Assembly: GCF_029223485.1 (NCBI RefSeq)
Contig: NZ_JARHTP010000012.1
Span: 124,001-188,000, forward strand
DNA from: Streptomyces coacervatus
GTDB lineage: Bacteria > Actinomycetota > Actinomycetes > Streptomycetales > Streptomycetaceae
Direction: 5' to 3'
Length of the DNA: 64,000 nucleotides
Shown: positions 34,201 through 43,418 of the stretch, piece after piece
Position numbering within the stretch: the stretch's first letter is position 1
Layout: every line of letters begins with the position of its first letter
Position numbers and translations under genes: made by a program
The notes under the pieces: generated by a model
What the model saw: the letters and a program-made list of their open reading frames with translations, nothing else
What the model was told of the DNA's origin: nothing
Database searches by the model: none

Positions 34201-36206
34201 AGGGGTTCGGGCTGTCAGCGGAACAGGCGGGGAAGCTCGCCGACGCTGCCGGGCTGGTGCCGGAGCAGGTGTCGATCCTGCTGCAGACGGCCGGCATGGA
34301 CGAGGTGATGGCCGAACTCATTGCCGTCCAGCAGGCGTTGAAGGCAACCCCGGACAACAAGACCGTCACCATCGCCACCCTGTCCAACGAGGCCCGCGAG
34401 GACCTGGAGAAGCTCGGCTTCAAGATCAAGGATCTCAAGGACCGGCGCGTGCAGGTCACCGCACCGACCGACATGGCCCGCACGGACCTGGATGCACTGA
34501 TCGCGAAGATCGCTCAGACCCCGGGCAGCAAGCACCTCAAGGTCACCTCCGCCATGCAGGAGACGATCAACAGCCTGGAGGTGGTCAAGCAGAAGATCGC
34601 CGGAGTGCCCGCGGGCAAGACCGTGACCGTACGAGCGCCCACCAGCGACGCGCGCGCCCAGCTCGAAGCATTGGGCATCAAGGTCACCGACGTCCCCGGC
34701 AGCAAGAACGTGAGCATCACCGTGCCGACCGGCGGGCCGATGTCGGCCATCGGCAGCATCCAGGGCGCGATCAACAACATCTCCGGCCGGATCATCGGCG
34801 TCGGCGTCTCCCTCAGCGCCACCAGTTGGGACCGGGATGGGAACGGTGTCCCGGACGCCATCCAGGCCCGCGCCACGGGTGCCGTGGTCGACTACTACGC
34901 CGACGGCGGCGTACGCAACGAGCAGCACATCGCGCAGATCGCCCCGGCCGGAAGCTGGCGGATCTGGGGAGAGCCGGAGACCGGCGGCGAGAGCTACATA
35001 CCGCTCGCTCCCAGCAAGCGGACGCGCTCCCGACAGATCGCTGACGAGACCGTACGGCGTCTCGGTGGCGGCCCCGTCACCTGGTACGCCGATGGCGGCC
35101 TGTCGAACTGGTCGTACCAGCCCCTCGGGGGCTCGGGCTTCTCTGTCTCGGACCTGGTCTCGAAGTCGCAGCGCAAGGGCAAGGGCGGCAAGGAGCAGTT
35201 CGACCTCGGCGTGTTCGAGCGGAACCTCCGCAAGTCCGTCCGTACCGCCTCGGCTTGGCGCAACGACCTGGCGACCGTGTCCCGTCGCGCGGGAACGGAT
35301 GTGGCCAAGGCCCTGGAGGAGATGGGCGAAGAGGGCGTCGCTCTCACCCGGAAGATGGCTCGCGGCTCCAACAAGTACGTGAAGTCGATGGCCGCCCAGC
35401 TCACCAAGCTCGCCGGCACCGCCAAGGCAACGTTGGGCGACTACACCGGGCAGCTCCAGAACGCGGTCAAGGATTCCACCGCCTTCCAGAACGACCTCGC
35501 CAAGCTGGCCTCCAGCGGCTACGGCGCGCTCGCCGGGCGGCTGGCGGAGCAGGGCGACGAGAACGCCGAGGCCCTCGCCGCCCAGGCCGTGCGCGACAAG
35601 AAGAAGGCGAAGCAGGCCAACAGCGCGGCCCAAAGCGCGGGCAAGACCCTCGACTCAGATCAGCTCGGCGACTTCGTGAAGCTCGTCGGCGCTCTGGCGA
35701 AGGGCCGCGGCATCCATGCCGTTGCCGAGTCGACGGGGATCGACGAAGACCGGCTCATCGAGATCGCTAACCGCTCCAACGGTCAGATAAGGAAAACGGG
35801 CAAGGCGGACCGGTTCCTCGCCGACCTGGTGAAGGCCAACGCTGGGAAGGCGTACGCGAATGGCGGCCTGTGGGAGCCCGGCGTCTATCCGCCGTCGGGG
35901 AATGGGCTGATCAAGTTCGCCGAACGCTCGACGGGCGGGGAGGCGTATCTGCCTCTCGGGACTGCCAAACGTGGCCGGGCGACGGCCGTGCTGGGGCAGG
36001 TCGCTGACCGGTTCGGCTACGGACTCGCGCCGAAGAAGCTGATCGACGCGGCAGGCGGGAGAGCTCGGGTCGTAGTCATCCACCAGGCGCCGGCCATCGG
36101 CAGCCAGACCATCCACGTCGCGCAGACCGGCGCGACCGCGCGCGACATCGCATCCACGGTCGCCTACCAGGTGCGGCGGGCGAAGCGCGGAGGCGTCTTG
36201 CGATGA
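31239..36206 (+). CDS. Phage tail tape measure protein
   Basis: A 1,655-residue protein, GTG start. The N-terminal 400 residues contain the conserved phage tail tape measure domain (helical, with NEYQRAINKWGAVTGASGQE). Hydrophobic segments at about 550-700 (AAVAIAAAGVGLSMLA) fit membrane-inserting parts. Long coiled regions follow, with a repeat-like SKxVxVxxPT pattern and Gly-rich C-terminal modules (ANGGLWEPGVYPPSG). The length sets tail length: at about 0.15 nm per residue this predicts a tail near 250 nm. Its gene is followed by overlapping distal tail genes. Confidence 0.95.
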   Translation: MSNYTLSVQMRADASRLLSEVRQASRAVRALGRDVTALNRQLGQTGSGARGAASGLRTLGRHADGARAGLRRVGSDGHASMRQLRHGLLGARQEAHHLRNLVVGGGIVAGLAEIAKEGNEYQRAINKWGAVTGASGQEMVQAAAKARELGADLNIPGTSAAKAADAMLELAKAGQTSTSSIANARAAMQLATADNLSAAEASRYLGDVMDQFGLSSNNAGRAADVLAASANAASGGLQDIYYAMSYTGPVAAQLGISIEDTSAAVAMLARSGILGSKAGTSLRGMLTNLAKPTANMRKGLAELGIEAWDTQGNFKGLRTVIEGFEQAQHRMPQKDFLGALANVVGKPALAGASALAHQGVEAYDQMHTAIARTGAAEEIAASQTKGLSGAVTQLKTQWKNTGQVLYTAAAPALEKVTRLATSGLQAATPPLAKAMDYARDLYTLARPGLSSAAASGVDELTDAFSGMGKPLKELTFDAAAAGLNVLVNGGRALIEILRNVGSAVSPVAEAIGDLGDESDAGATGLDMIVTALNLVSSAAGAVSGVLVPIGHTVAWLVQGFAALPGPVQTAIMAMLLARRVTPMFMNLGRTVSGPVTGAFRSFGDQMRVQQQLAAASGQSIGRVGQALAVLQTRIPVVGQMTAAFRSASGPVSGLTRAIGTGLGGAARGLMGALGGPWGVAIAAAGVGLSMLASHQQKAAQAAAEHQSRINTLTQALRDSNGAVNDSVRAAAAQSIMDTKVFDGKNRLVDVMSKAGVSVRDLTEAYLGQDGGLNALQKRLNETAEANVEWLATQGGAAKAYNDQGLAAARAADALGSVKGEMSQAVKDAKDLADATGSGGRSAADAVGPFGKFSDAMRRLSDNTADADSRARALHDALNILAGGSVNLSAAEARLNRSVSDAAESLKGGVDQAQGYGKSLLNMDGSLSTVTRNGQKLYDLLQGLSTNSADAALAAYQYAEANGKSVPEALKAAQAQMATARESAIATAQGFGLSAEQAGKLADAAGLVPEQVSILLQTAGMDEVMAELIAVQQALKATPDNKTVTIATLSNEAREDLEKLGFKIKDLKDRRVQVTAPTDMARTDLDALIAKIAQTPGSKHLKVTSAMQETINSLEVVKQKIAGVPAGKTVTVRAPTSDARAQLEALGIKVTDVPGSKNVSITVPTGGPMSAIGSIQGAINNISGRIIGVGVSLSATSWDRDGNGVPDAIQARATGAVVDYYADGGVRNEQHIAQIAPAGSWRIWGEPETGGESYIPLAPSKRTRSRQIADETVRRLGGGPVTWYADGGLSNWSYQPLGGSGFSVSDLVSKSQRKGKGGKEQFDLGVFERNLRKSVRTASAWRNDLATVSRRAGTDVAKALEEMGEEGVALTRKMARGSNKYVKSMAAQLTKLAGTAKATLGDYTGQLQNAVKDSTAFQNDLAKLASSGYGALAGRLAEQGDENAEALAAQAVRDKKKAKQANSAAQSAGKTLDSDQLGDFVKLVGALAKGRGIHAVAESTGIDEDRLIEIANRSNGQIRKTGKADRFLADLVKANAGKAYANGGLWEPGVYPPSGNGLIKFAERSTGGEAYLPLGTAKRGRATAVLGQVADRFGYGLAPKKLIDAAGGRARVVVIHQAPAIGSQTIHVAQTGATARDIASTVAYQVRRAKRGGVLR

Positions 36207-37093
36207 GTACCGCTGAACTGAAGGATTTCCAGCTGGACTTCGGTGGCATCGTCCTCGGACACGACACCGTCATCCCGATCGCGGAGATCGAGGGCCTCGG
36301 CCGTCCGGGTACGCGCGGCGAGCTGGTCGAGCAGCCCGGTGCGGACGGCGCATGGGGGGCACCGGACTGGTACGAGGCCCGCACCTTGCGCATCGATTGC
36401 GCGATCAAGACCCCTGGGGATCCGGCCGCTGCCCGGCAGGTCCTCGCCGACCTGGAGTCGGTCGCCGACGACAGGAAGATCCGCACGGTCGGTGGGGCGG
36501 TGATGCCGCTGCGCATCAAGTGGCCCGGCTCTGCGGTGCGGGTCCTGTACGGGCGGCTGAGCAAGCTCGAACCGTCATGGGAGAAGGCCGCCTTCGGTTG
36601 GGTGCCTCTCGATGTTGAGTTCGTGGCCCCGGATCCTCGTTACTACGCCGACTTCGAGCAGGGAGCGCGTCTGCGGCTCGGGTGGCTGTCCGGCGGTGGG
36701 TTCACTGCGCCTGTGCAGGCGCCGATCCGGGTCACCAGCGGTAGCCCGAACGGGCAGAGCCGCCCAGGTTGGGTGACCAACGGCGGTGCCATCGACGCGC
36801 ATCCGGTGATCACTGTGCACGGGCCGTGTGCGAACCCCGTCATCACGCACGTCGGCACCGGCCGCTGTGTTGATCTGCCGGTCACGCTCGCTGCCGGCCA
36901 GTGGGTTCGCGTCGATACCCGGCCCGGCCGGATCCGCGTGACCCGTGAGAACGGTGGTACTGCGCCGACCACATCTCGCCTGGACACGTTCGTGCTCCCG
37001 CCGGGGCGCAGCGAGATCCGCTGGACCGCTTCCGATCCCACCGCCACCGCGCGCCTCACCGTGGCGTGGCGCGACGCCTACATAGCCCTCTGA
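36203..37093 (+). CDS. Distal tail protein (Dit-like)
   Basis: A 296-residue protein, ATGA overlap with the tape measure gene. It begins LKDFQLDFGGIVLGHDTVIPI and has a beta-sandwich N-terminal half and a C-terminal galectin-like half (TSRLDTFVLPPGRSEIRW), typical of siphovirus distal tail proteins that join tube and baseplate. The gene order tape measure, Dit, hub protein is standard. Confidence 0.85.
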   Translation: MSTAELKDFQLDFGGIVLGHDTVIPIAEIEGLGRPGTRGELVEQPGADGAWGAPDWYEARTLRIDCAIKTPGDPAAARQVLADLESVADDRKIRTVGGAVMPLRIKWPGSAVRVLYGRLSKLEPSWEKAAFGWVPLDVEFVAPDPRYYADFEQGARLRLGWLSGGGFTAPVQAPIRVTSGSPNGQSRPGWVTNGGAIDAHPVITVHGPCANPVITHVGTGRCVDLPVTLAAGQWVRVDTRPGRIRVTRENGGTAPTTSRLDTFVLPPGRSEIRWTASDPTATARLTVAWRDAYIAL

Positions 37094-37114
37094 ACCGAAG
37101 GAATCCGTACACCG

Positions 37115-38047
37115 ATGACGCTCGCGCAAGCCCCCCTGCTCGTCGACGGAGCCACCCACTCCGCGCAGACGTTCCGCATGATGATCAAGGACTTGAGCCG
37201 GGGTGGTGAAGGCATCACCGAGGCCGCCGATCTGAAGGTGACGCCGCTTCCCGTGCCCGGTGCGGGCGTGCAGGTCGCGGACGGGTCGGCGGTGATCCGC
37301 GGCAAGGCGAACATGTGGCAGGGCTCGTACACCGCGTACAACATCGGTGTCGCGCCGGTGCCGGTCGCACCGACTGGTGCAACGCCGCGCTCGGATTTGA
37401 TCGTGCTGCGGATCACGGACCCGGAGTTCGAAGGTGGTCTCGATCCGGCGAAGGACCAGATCAACGTCTTCGACGTCATCCCCAATGTCGCTGGCACGGC
37501 CACCGCCGTTCCTGAGGGCGTCACGGGGATCGCGATCGCGCGCCTCGACATCCCGGCGAACACTGGCACCATCACGGCGGCGATGATCCGCGACCTTCGC
37601 AAGGTTGCCAATCCCCGCCGCGAACGCACCCTCTACACCGCGTATCCGAGCAAGCTGACCAAGGCATACAAGGACGATGACAAGTGGCATAACTGGCCGC
37701 CCGAGGCACGCTGGACGATCCCGGTCCCGGACTGGGCCACCAAGCTGATCCTCACCGTGACGATTGCCGGGCTCCGTATGGACTTCGACAGCCTCTACGG
37801 ATACCTCCAGCCGGTCTTCGGCACCATCGAGGGCCAGGACACCATCGTGGACGACAATCAGGGCAAAGTCGTTCGCCGGGGCACAGCTGTCGTTGCCGAC
37901 ACCATCATCCTGCCCGCCTCTTACCGGGGCACCAGCCAGGCTCTGTACCTCCAGACCAAGATGTCGAAGGACTGGAAGGGCGACCTCGGCGCGGACTCCG
38001 GCACCAGCATCATCGCGGACGTGGAGTTCACCGAGGGCCCGGTGTGA
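37115..38047 (+). CDS. Upper baseplate/minor tail protein
   Basis: A 310-residue protein with an N-terminal beta part (LLVDGATHSAQTFRM...VIRGKANMWQGSYTAY), resembling baseplate upper proteins in actinophages, a central linker and a C-terminal beta region (TIILPASYRGTSQALYLQ). It is likely a structural connector to receptor-binding proteins. No enzymatic motif is seen. The stop overlaps the next start. Confidence 0.75.
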   Translation: MTLAQAPLLVDGATHSAQTFRMMIKDLSRGGEGITEAADLKVTPLPVPGAGVQVADGSAVIRGKANMWQGSYTAYNIGVAPVPVAPTGATPRSDLIVLRITDPEFEGGLDPAKDQINVFDVIPNVAGTATAVPEGVTGIAIARLDIPANTGTITAAMIRDLRKVANPRRERTLYTAYPSKLTKAYKDDDKWHNWPPEARWTIPVPDWATKLILTVTIAGLRMDFDSLYGYLQPVFGTIEGQDTIVDDNQGKVVRRGTAVVADTIILPASYRGTSQALYLQTKMSKDWKGDLGADSGTSIIADVEFTEGPV

Positions 38048-39135
38048 CCTACCGCTACCTCACCCAAAATGCTCTGACCGGCGAGTGGCTCTCACCCCAC
38101 CTGCCGCTCACCGACGTCGAGTTCGGACCTGAGCTCAACGGGCCTGGCCATCTGAAAGGGACGCTCTCGCCACGGTTGGCGTGGCTGCACCCCGAGCTCG
38201 CGGATCCGGGTAACACGCTCATCTACGCCGAGCGGAACGGGCATCTGCGGTGGGGCGGGCTCATCTGGCAGGCGGAGCCCGACGGTAACGCGCTCAAGGT
38301 CGAAGCAGCAGGCTGGTCCTCGTACTTGCACAGTCGGCACGACCTGGACGGCGAGCTTGGCGGGCGCGGCCCGTACGTACGCGCCGATCCGTGCAAGGTT
38401 GCCCGAGACATCGTGGCCTACGCCCAGTCCATCCCCGATGGGAACCTCGGCCTGACCGTCGACTCCACGGTGTCGAAAGCGACGGTCGGCACCCCGTCCG
38501 AGCCGTGGCACTCCCGATGGTGGGAGACCCCGGTCCTGGGCGAGCAGCTCGATGACCTAGTGAAGGGGCCGGACTCCCCCGACTACACCTGCACGACCTG
38601 GTGGGACAGCAGCCGCCGGCCGGTGCGACGCATTCAGCTCGGCTATCCGCGTCTCGGGGCCCGGCGTACGGACATTGCGTTCTCGAGCGGCATCAACATC
38701 ATCGACAGCCCTCCGGTCACCTACAGCGCGGACGAATACGCGCAAGTCGTTATTGCCACCGGCACCGGCGAGGGCCGCTCCCAGCAGCGTGCCATCGAGG
38801 CCGTCCGCAACCGCAGGCTGCGCCTGGAGCGCGTCCTGGAGCTCCCCGAGGTACGCGGCCGCGACGTCCTCGCCCAGCGTGCGAAGGCGGAACGGGCATG
38901 GCGGCAGGTCCTCGGTCAGGTCGAGGAGATCACCGTCCGCGACCACCCCTCCGCGCCCATCGGCTCCTGGCAGATCGGCGATGACGTACGGGTCACCGTC
39001 CGAGACCAGTGGACGAACTGGTCCGGCTGGTGCCGCATCACGGGCTTCACCATCCGCCCCGATACCGAGGCCGGCGAGACGGCCACGCTTCAGCTCGACC
39101 CGGCGGGCGCCCACCAGTACGGCACCTCCGCATGA
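38044..39135 (+). CDS. Baseplate hub protein (Gp37-like)
   Basis: A 363-residue protein that starts TYRYLTQNALTGEWLSPHLPL and resembles siphovirus Gp37-like hub proteins, which form the tail tip ring. It is strand-rich with a long middle helix (ERAWRQVLGQVEEITV). The GTG start overlaps the previous stop, the stop overlaps the next ATG. Confidence 0.78.
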   Translation: MTYRYLTQNALTGEWLSPHLPLTDVEFGPELNGPGHLKGTLSPRLAWLHPELADPGNTLIYAERNGHLRWGGLIWQAEPDGNALKVEAAGWSSYLHSRHDLDGELGGRGPYVRADPCKVARDIVAYAQSIPDGNLGLTVDSTVSKATVGTPSEPWHSRWWETPVLGEQLDDLVKGPDSPDYTCTTWWDSSRRPVRRIQLGYPRLGARRTDIAFSSGINIIDSPPVTYSADEYAQVVIATGTGEGRSQQRAIEAVRNRRLRLERVLELPEVRGRDVLAQRAKAERAWRQVLGQVEEITVRDHPSAPIGSWQIGDDVRVTVRDQWTNWSGWCRITGFTIRPDTEAGETATLQLDPAGAHQYGTSA

Positions 39136-41444
39136 TCACCCTCAAGGAACATCGCTTGCCCACCGACATCGGTACCCGTCTCGCCCGGCTGGAGAAGCTC
39201 CTGCGGAGCGCCGTCCGCGCTCCCAAGCTGGTCAACGCCAGCATCGAGAGCGGCGCGGTCGACGTGTACGACGAGAGCGGCTCGCTGCGCGCGGTCATCG
39301 GCCAGCAGCCGGACGGCACCAGCGGCGTGGTCGCCGTGAACGGGCCGCGCCCGCCGATCCCGTCCGTGCCAGAGGTGGAGTCGGTCCTCGGTGGGCTGCG
39401 CATCACCTGGGACGGCGGCTTCGCCGACGCCGAGGCTGCGCCGCTGGATCTGTCTCGTGTGCAGGTTCATGTCCTGACGTCGGCGAGCGCGGTGCCGGAT
39501 GCACGGTGGCCCTCGGCGACGATCGAGGCCGCGTCGGGTGCCTCGGTCACTGTCGCGGTCAATCACTACGGCCCTGTGTGGGTGCGGCTGGTCGCGGTCA
39601 ACACTTCCGGCATCCCCAGCCTCCCCTCGGATGCCGTCCGAACGATGGCTCGCCGCGCCGTCTCGGGCGACCTGGGCAACGGAGTGATCCAGCAGGGCCA
39701 CATCGCGGTCGGCGCAATCGCCACCCCGCATCTGGCGGTCGGCTCGGTCACCCCCGACCAGCTCGCGGTGGGCCAGGGCACCAATCTGATTCCGGACCCC
39801 GGGTTCGAAGGGGCGGCCACCGCCAACACCGTCGCGGCTGGTGGGGCCGCGTGGTCGCTCGCCCCCGGAAACCGTACGGGCGTGGGTATCCGGCTCGACT
39901 GCACGGCGGACGCCCCCACCTACTTCACGCTGCCGCTGGCGACCGTTCCGGTGCTGGCGGCCTCGCAACTGTTCCTCGGCGTCGATGTCCTGGCCTCCGA
40001 AGGACTTGCCGCTCAGGCGGTGAAGATCCTTGCCCGGTGGGAGACCACGGCGGGCGAGGTGCTCGGCTACGGCGTCGCCGAACAGGCCGCCCCTGAGGCG
40101 GGTGTGTGGCGGCGCGTGACGGGGCAGGTCGCTGCCCCGCAAGGCACGACTCGCGCTGTCTTGTGTCTGGAGGCCTCCGCAGCCACGGCCGGATGGTGCG
40201 TGTTCGACAACGCCGAGGCGCACACGATCTTCGGTGATGCCACTGGGGGTGCCCGCGCCGAGATCGGCCCGCGCGGTCTTCGCCTGTATGACGAAGACGG
40301 CGAGGAGGTCGTGTCGTTGGTCTCCGGTCAGGCCAACTACCTGACCTTGCGCAACGGTACGACGCGGGTCGCCGCGATCGGCTCCACCGGCGACGCCTCG
40401 TTCCAGAACCTCAACGTCGCCGGAACGGTCACTATCGGCGGCGACGACCTCGCCACCCTCAACAACGGGCCACGTGGCCTCGTCGCCATTGACTGGATGG
40501 CAGCGTCGGTCAAGACCACCACAGGCACCGAGATGGGCTACATCGAGCTGGCCTTCGATGCCGAGGCCGGTCGCATGTACCGGATCGCCTACGACGGGTC
40601 CGCGGAGTGCTCTGCCGCAGGGGGTTCCTTGGTGCTGCGGCTGCGCTCCGGCTTCGCCGCCGCTCCGCTAGTCAAGTCCACCCAGCTGCAAGAGGCTCGC
40701 TTCCCTCTTTCACAGACCGCCCGCCGTCATGTCCGACTGGAGTTCACGGGCGTGTGCGCGCCTGACGATCTGATCCGCCCCGGACGCAACCGGCTTCTGC
40801 TCTCGTTCACCAGCGACAGTGGCGCTCCCGCCGGCCAGCAGGTGACGTTGACCGGGGCCAAGGGACGCCTGGGACAGATGACGGTGGAAGACGTCGGCGA
40901 ACAGGTCGCCAAGACCGGCGTGTACAACACCGGCGGGGCGGTGGTCCCTGACCCGCCCGTCAAGGTCACCCGCACCTACAAGGCCGCCTGGTCCGGTAGT
41001 TACGCGAACCGGTCCGGCTACAACAGCTACTACGGCAACCAGATGGTCGGCGGCTACTACTCGTCGAACAACGGCATCCAGGCCGCGTTGGTGGGTTTCG
41101 GTGGCAGCCTCGCCTCCGACCTGTCCGGCGCGAAGCTGCTCAAGGTCGAGGTGTACCTGTACGCCAACCACTGGTACTTGGCCTCCGGCGGCACGGCTGT
41201 CCTCAAGGCGCACGGTCACGCCTCTCGGCCGGGCAAGTTCTCCGCCGATCAGAGCGACTCGAAGGCCATTACCGGCTGGGCCCGTGCCAGCGGCCGGTGG
41301 GTCGACATCACGTCGATCTTCGACTCGACGACGTTCCGCGGTATCGCGGTCGACCCCAACGTCACCAGCACCACCAGCTACGGGAAGTTCGACGGCGTGG
41401 GCAGTTCGCACCCTCCGCAGCTTCGCGTCACCTACATCAAGTAA
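39132..41444 (+). CDS. Large tail fibre-like protein
   Basis: A 770-residue protein. It opens with a coiled-coil-like helix (LKEHRLPTDIGTRLARLEKLL), then a fibronectin-like and a jelly-roll segment (LIPDPGFEGAATANTVAAGG) and a long beta-rich fibre part. The C-terminal 150 residues (NRSGYNSYYGNQMVGGYYSS) look like a DNRLRE-type or carbohydrate-binding domain. Probably a receptor-binding tail protein; host range should depend on this end. It is followed 18 bp later by a cellulase gene. Confidence 0.82.
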   Translation: MITLKEHRLPTDIGTRLARLEKLLRSAVRAPKLVNASIESGAVDVYDESGSLRAVIGQQPDGTSGVVAVNGPRPPIPSVPEVESVLGGLRITWDGGFADAEAAPLDLSRVQVHVLTSASAVPDARWPSATIEAASGASVTVAVNHYGPVWVRLVAVNTSGIPSLPSDAVRTMARRAVSGDLGNGVIQQGHIAVGAIATPHLAVGSVTPDQLAVGQGTNLIPDPGFEGAATANTVAAGGAAWSLAPGNRTGVGIRLDCTADAPTYFTLPLATVPVLAASQLFLGVDVLASEGLAAQAVKILARWETTAGEVLGYGVAEQAAPEAGVWRRVTGQVAAPQGTTRAVLCLEASAATAGWCVFDNAEAHTIFGDATGGARAEIGPRGLRLYDEDGEEVVSLVSGQANYLTLRNGTTRVAAIGSTGDASFQNLNVAGTVTIGGDDLATLNNGPRGLVAIDWMAASVKTTTGTEMGYIELAFDAEAGRMYRIAYDGSAECSAAGGSLVLRLRSGFAAAPLVKSTQLQEARFPLSQTARRHVRLEFTGVCAPDDLIRPGRNRLLLSFTSDSGAPAGQQVTLTGAKGRLGQMTVEDVGEQVAKTGVYNTGGAVVPDPPVKVTRTYKAAWSGSYANRSGYNSYYGNQMVGGYYSSNNGIQAALVGFGGSLASDLSGAKLLKVEVYLYANHWYLASGGTAVLKAHGHASRPGKFSADQSDSKAITGWARASGRWVDITSIFDSTTFRGIAVDPNVTSTTSYGKFDGVGSSHPPQLRVTYIK

Positions 41445-41462
41445 CCGGAGGAACAAGCAGCT

Positions 41463-42794
41463 GTGGCCGCCCAGTACGGAGACCTCGTCACCAACGGCAC
41501 CTTCACTACCGGCACCACCGGCTGGTGGTCCGGCGACCCCGCCATGGTCACCCTCACCGCGCCCGGCACGGGCCTGGAGGCAACCGCCACCACCGACGCC
41601 GCCAATCTGTGGGATGCCCCGTTCGGGCAGGACAACATCACCCTGCGCCCCGGCTGCGCCTACACGCTCATGTTCACCGCCCGCGCCAGCCAACCGGGCA
41701 CCACACTCCGCACGCAGGTAGGGCTCGGCGCAACCCCTTGGACACCCGGAGTGGACCGTACGGTGACGCTGTCGGCGGTGGACACGCACTTCGTCCTCAC
41801 CTTCACCTCGCCTCTCGACACCGCGGCAGGGCAGGTGAGTTTCCAGTTCGGGCAGGGAACAGCGGTCACCGTCTACCTGACCGAGGTCCGCCTCACCTGC
41901 TCCACCGTCCGCGAAGGCTTCTACGCCGACCCGGATTCCAACGCCGCGAAGTGGGTCGCCGCGAACCCCGCCGATCCCCGGGCCGCGAAGATCGCCCGCT
42001 CACTGGTACCGCGGCCGACCGCGAAGTGGTTCGGCAACTGGAACAAGGACATCCAGGCCGACGTGGACGCCTATGTGACGGCTGCGGCAGCGGCCGGGCG
42101 GCTGCCGATCCTGGCGGCCTACAACATGTTCAACCGGGACAACGGCGGCCAGTCCAGCGGCGGGGCCAAGTCGCCAGAGGAGTACCGCACATGGATCGAC
42201 GCCTTCGCTGCGGGCATCGGCGACCGGCCTGCCGTGGTCATCGTCGAACCGGACTCCCTCAGCCAACTGGGCAGTCTCCCCACAGAAGCGGCGCGAGCAG
42301 AACGCACGGCCCTGGTCGCGTACGCGGCCAACGCGCTCGCCGCGCGCCCTCTCGTCCGCTGCTACCTCGACGGGGGCAACGCCACCTGGATCAGGCCTGA
42401 CGACATGGCCGCCCGGCTCGCGGCAGGCGGGGCAGCCAGCGCAAGGGGCTTCGCGATCGGTGTGGCGAACTACGACTCCACCGACGTCTCCTGCACCTAC
42501 GGTCACCAGGTCGCGCAGGCTCTTGCCACACTCGGCGTACCCGGTGCACGGTTCGTCATCGACACCTCCCGCAACGGCAACGGTGCCATGGACGAGAACG
42601 GACAGCACGTCGACTACTGCAACCCGGCAGGCCGCCGCCTCGGCGTCCCCTCCTCGATCGGCGTCGGCGGCGCCGAATACCTGCTGTGGATTAAAGTCCC
42701 CGGCGACTCCGACGGCATGTGCGGCGTGGCCCCCGACGTTCCTGCCGGCTCGTTCTCCCCATTCCTCGCCGAGCACCTCATCGACGGCCAGTAG
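41463..42794 (+). CDS. GH6 cellulase (beta-1,4-glucanase) in phage tail operon
   Basis: A 443-residue protein. Residues 1-150 form a carbohydrate-binding-like beta-sandwich without a signal peptide. The rest is a GH6 catalytic domain: AAYNMFNRDNGGQSSGGA (equivalent of the catalytic RDC loop, with Cys changed to Asn but the Asp kept), VVIVEPDSL (catalytic acid Asp), CYLDGGNATW, FVIDTSRNGNG and LLWIKVPGDSDGMC. The lack of a signal peptide and the position inside the tail operon suggest a virion-borne enzyme rather than a secreted one. It would cut beta-1,4-glucan; Streptomyces hyphal tips carry such a glucan made by the CslA/GlxA system. Confidence 0.88.
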   Translation: MAAQYGDLVTNGTFTTGTTGWWSGDPAMVTLTAPGTGLEATATTDAANLWDAPFGQDNITLRPGCAYTLMFTARASQPGTTLRTQVGLGATPWTPGVDRTVTLSAVDTHFVLTFTSPLDTAAGQVSFQFGQGTAVTVYLTEVRLTCSTVREGFYADPDSNAAKWVAANPADPRAAKIARSLVPRPTAKWFGNWNKDIQADVDAYVTAAAAAGRLPILAAYNMFNRDNGGQSSGGAKSPEEYRTWIDAFAAGIGDRPAVVIVEPDSLSQLGSLPTEAARAERTALVAYAANALAARPLVRCYLDGGNATWIRPDDMAARLAAGGAASARGFAIGVANYDSTDVSCTYGHQVAQALATLGVPGARFVIDTSRNGNGAMDENGQHVDYCNPAGRRLGVPSSIGVGGAEYLLWIKVPGDSDGMCGVAPDVPAGSFSPFLAEHLIDGQ

Positions 42795-42800
42795 AGCCCA

Positions 42801-43040
42801 GTGCCGGTACGGCTGCTCGGACGGCGGGTGAGGGTCCTGCTGCACGCCTCCGAAGTGGTCATCTACGACGGCCGTACTGAGGTCGCCTGCCATGAACGCC
42901 TGGTCGCCAAGGGTGCCGTCCGGCTGGATCTGGACCACTACCTCTGCTGCGGCTGCCCACCAGCCGCGCCCAGTTCCCCAACCTTGTCACCGCCGCCGCC
43001 CACGAGCAGATGACCTACCCCGGTTTCCTCCTTAGCCTCG
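42801..43040 (+). pseudogene. IS21-family relic (IstA end fused to IstB start)
   Basis: The forward frame from 42801 (PVRLLGRRVRVLLHASEVVI, then DGRTEVACHERLVAKGAVRL and LDHYL) matches the C-terminal domain of IstA transposases. Directly after it a different frame (SRAQFPNLVTAAAHEQMTYPGFLLS) matches the start of IstB. The junction deletes the ends between the two. Both are inactive. Confidence 0.75.
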
Positions 43041-43418
43041 GTCGCATCCGAGGCGTTCGGTGGACGTCTCCACAGCGAACGCGTGTCGGCGCTCGCTTCC
43101 ATCGGGCGTCCTGCGCCTGATGACCGCCTCGCCACGGCGTTTTCAACCGAGTTACTGAGCCGCAGCGCGTACGACACATCATCCGACGGGACCGTCGGGG
43201 CTACGCACCCGCTCGATGCATTGGGGCCTGCGGAGCGTTGTGTGGTGGCACGTTCCCCTCGAACCCCTGATGTCGCAGCCCTTGCTACCAGCGTTCGAAT
43301 CCCGAAAAGAGCGTCCCTCCCGTTCACCGGAGTCTCTGGTTACTGAAATGAAGGGCTGCGGGCGGATGCTGCCCTCAGGCACTGAATCTCGGCCACGAAA
43401 TCGTCGGAGAGGAAGCCC
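43041..43418. other. Gene-poor stretch
   Basis: No credible gene between the IS21 relic and the next phage gene. Short open frames (for example 43083-43346) have unusual composition and no family. Nothing else is seen. Confidence 0.4.
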
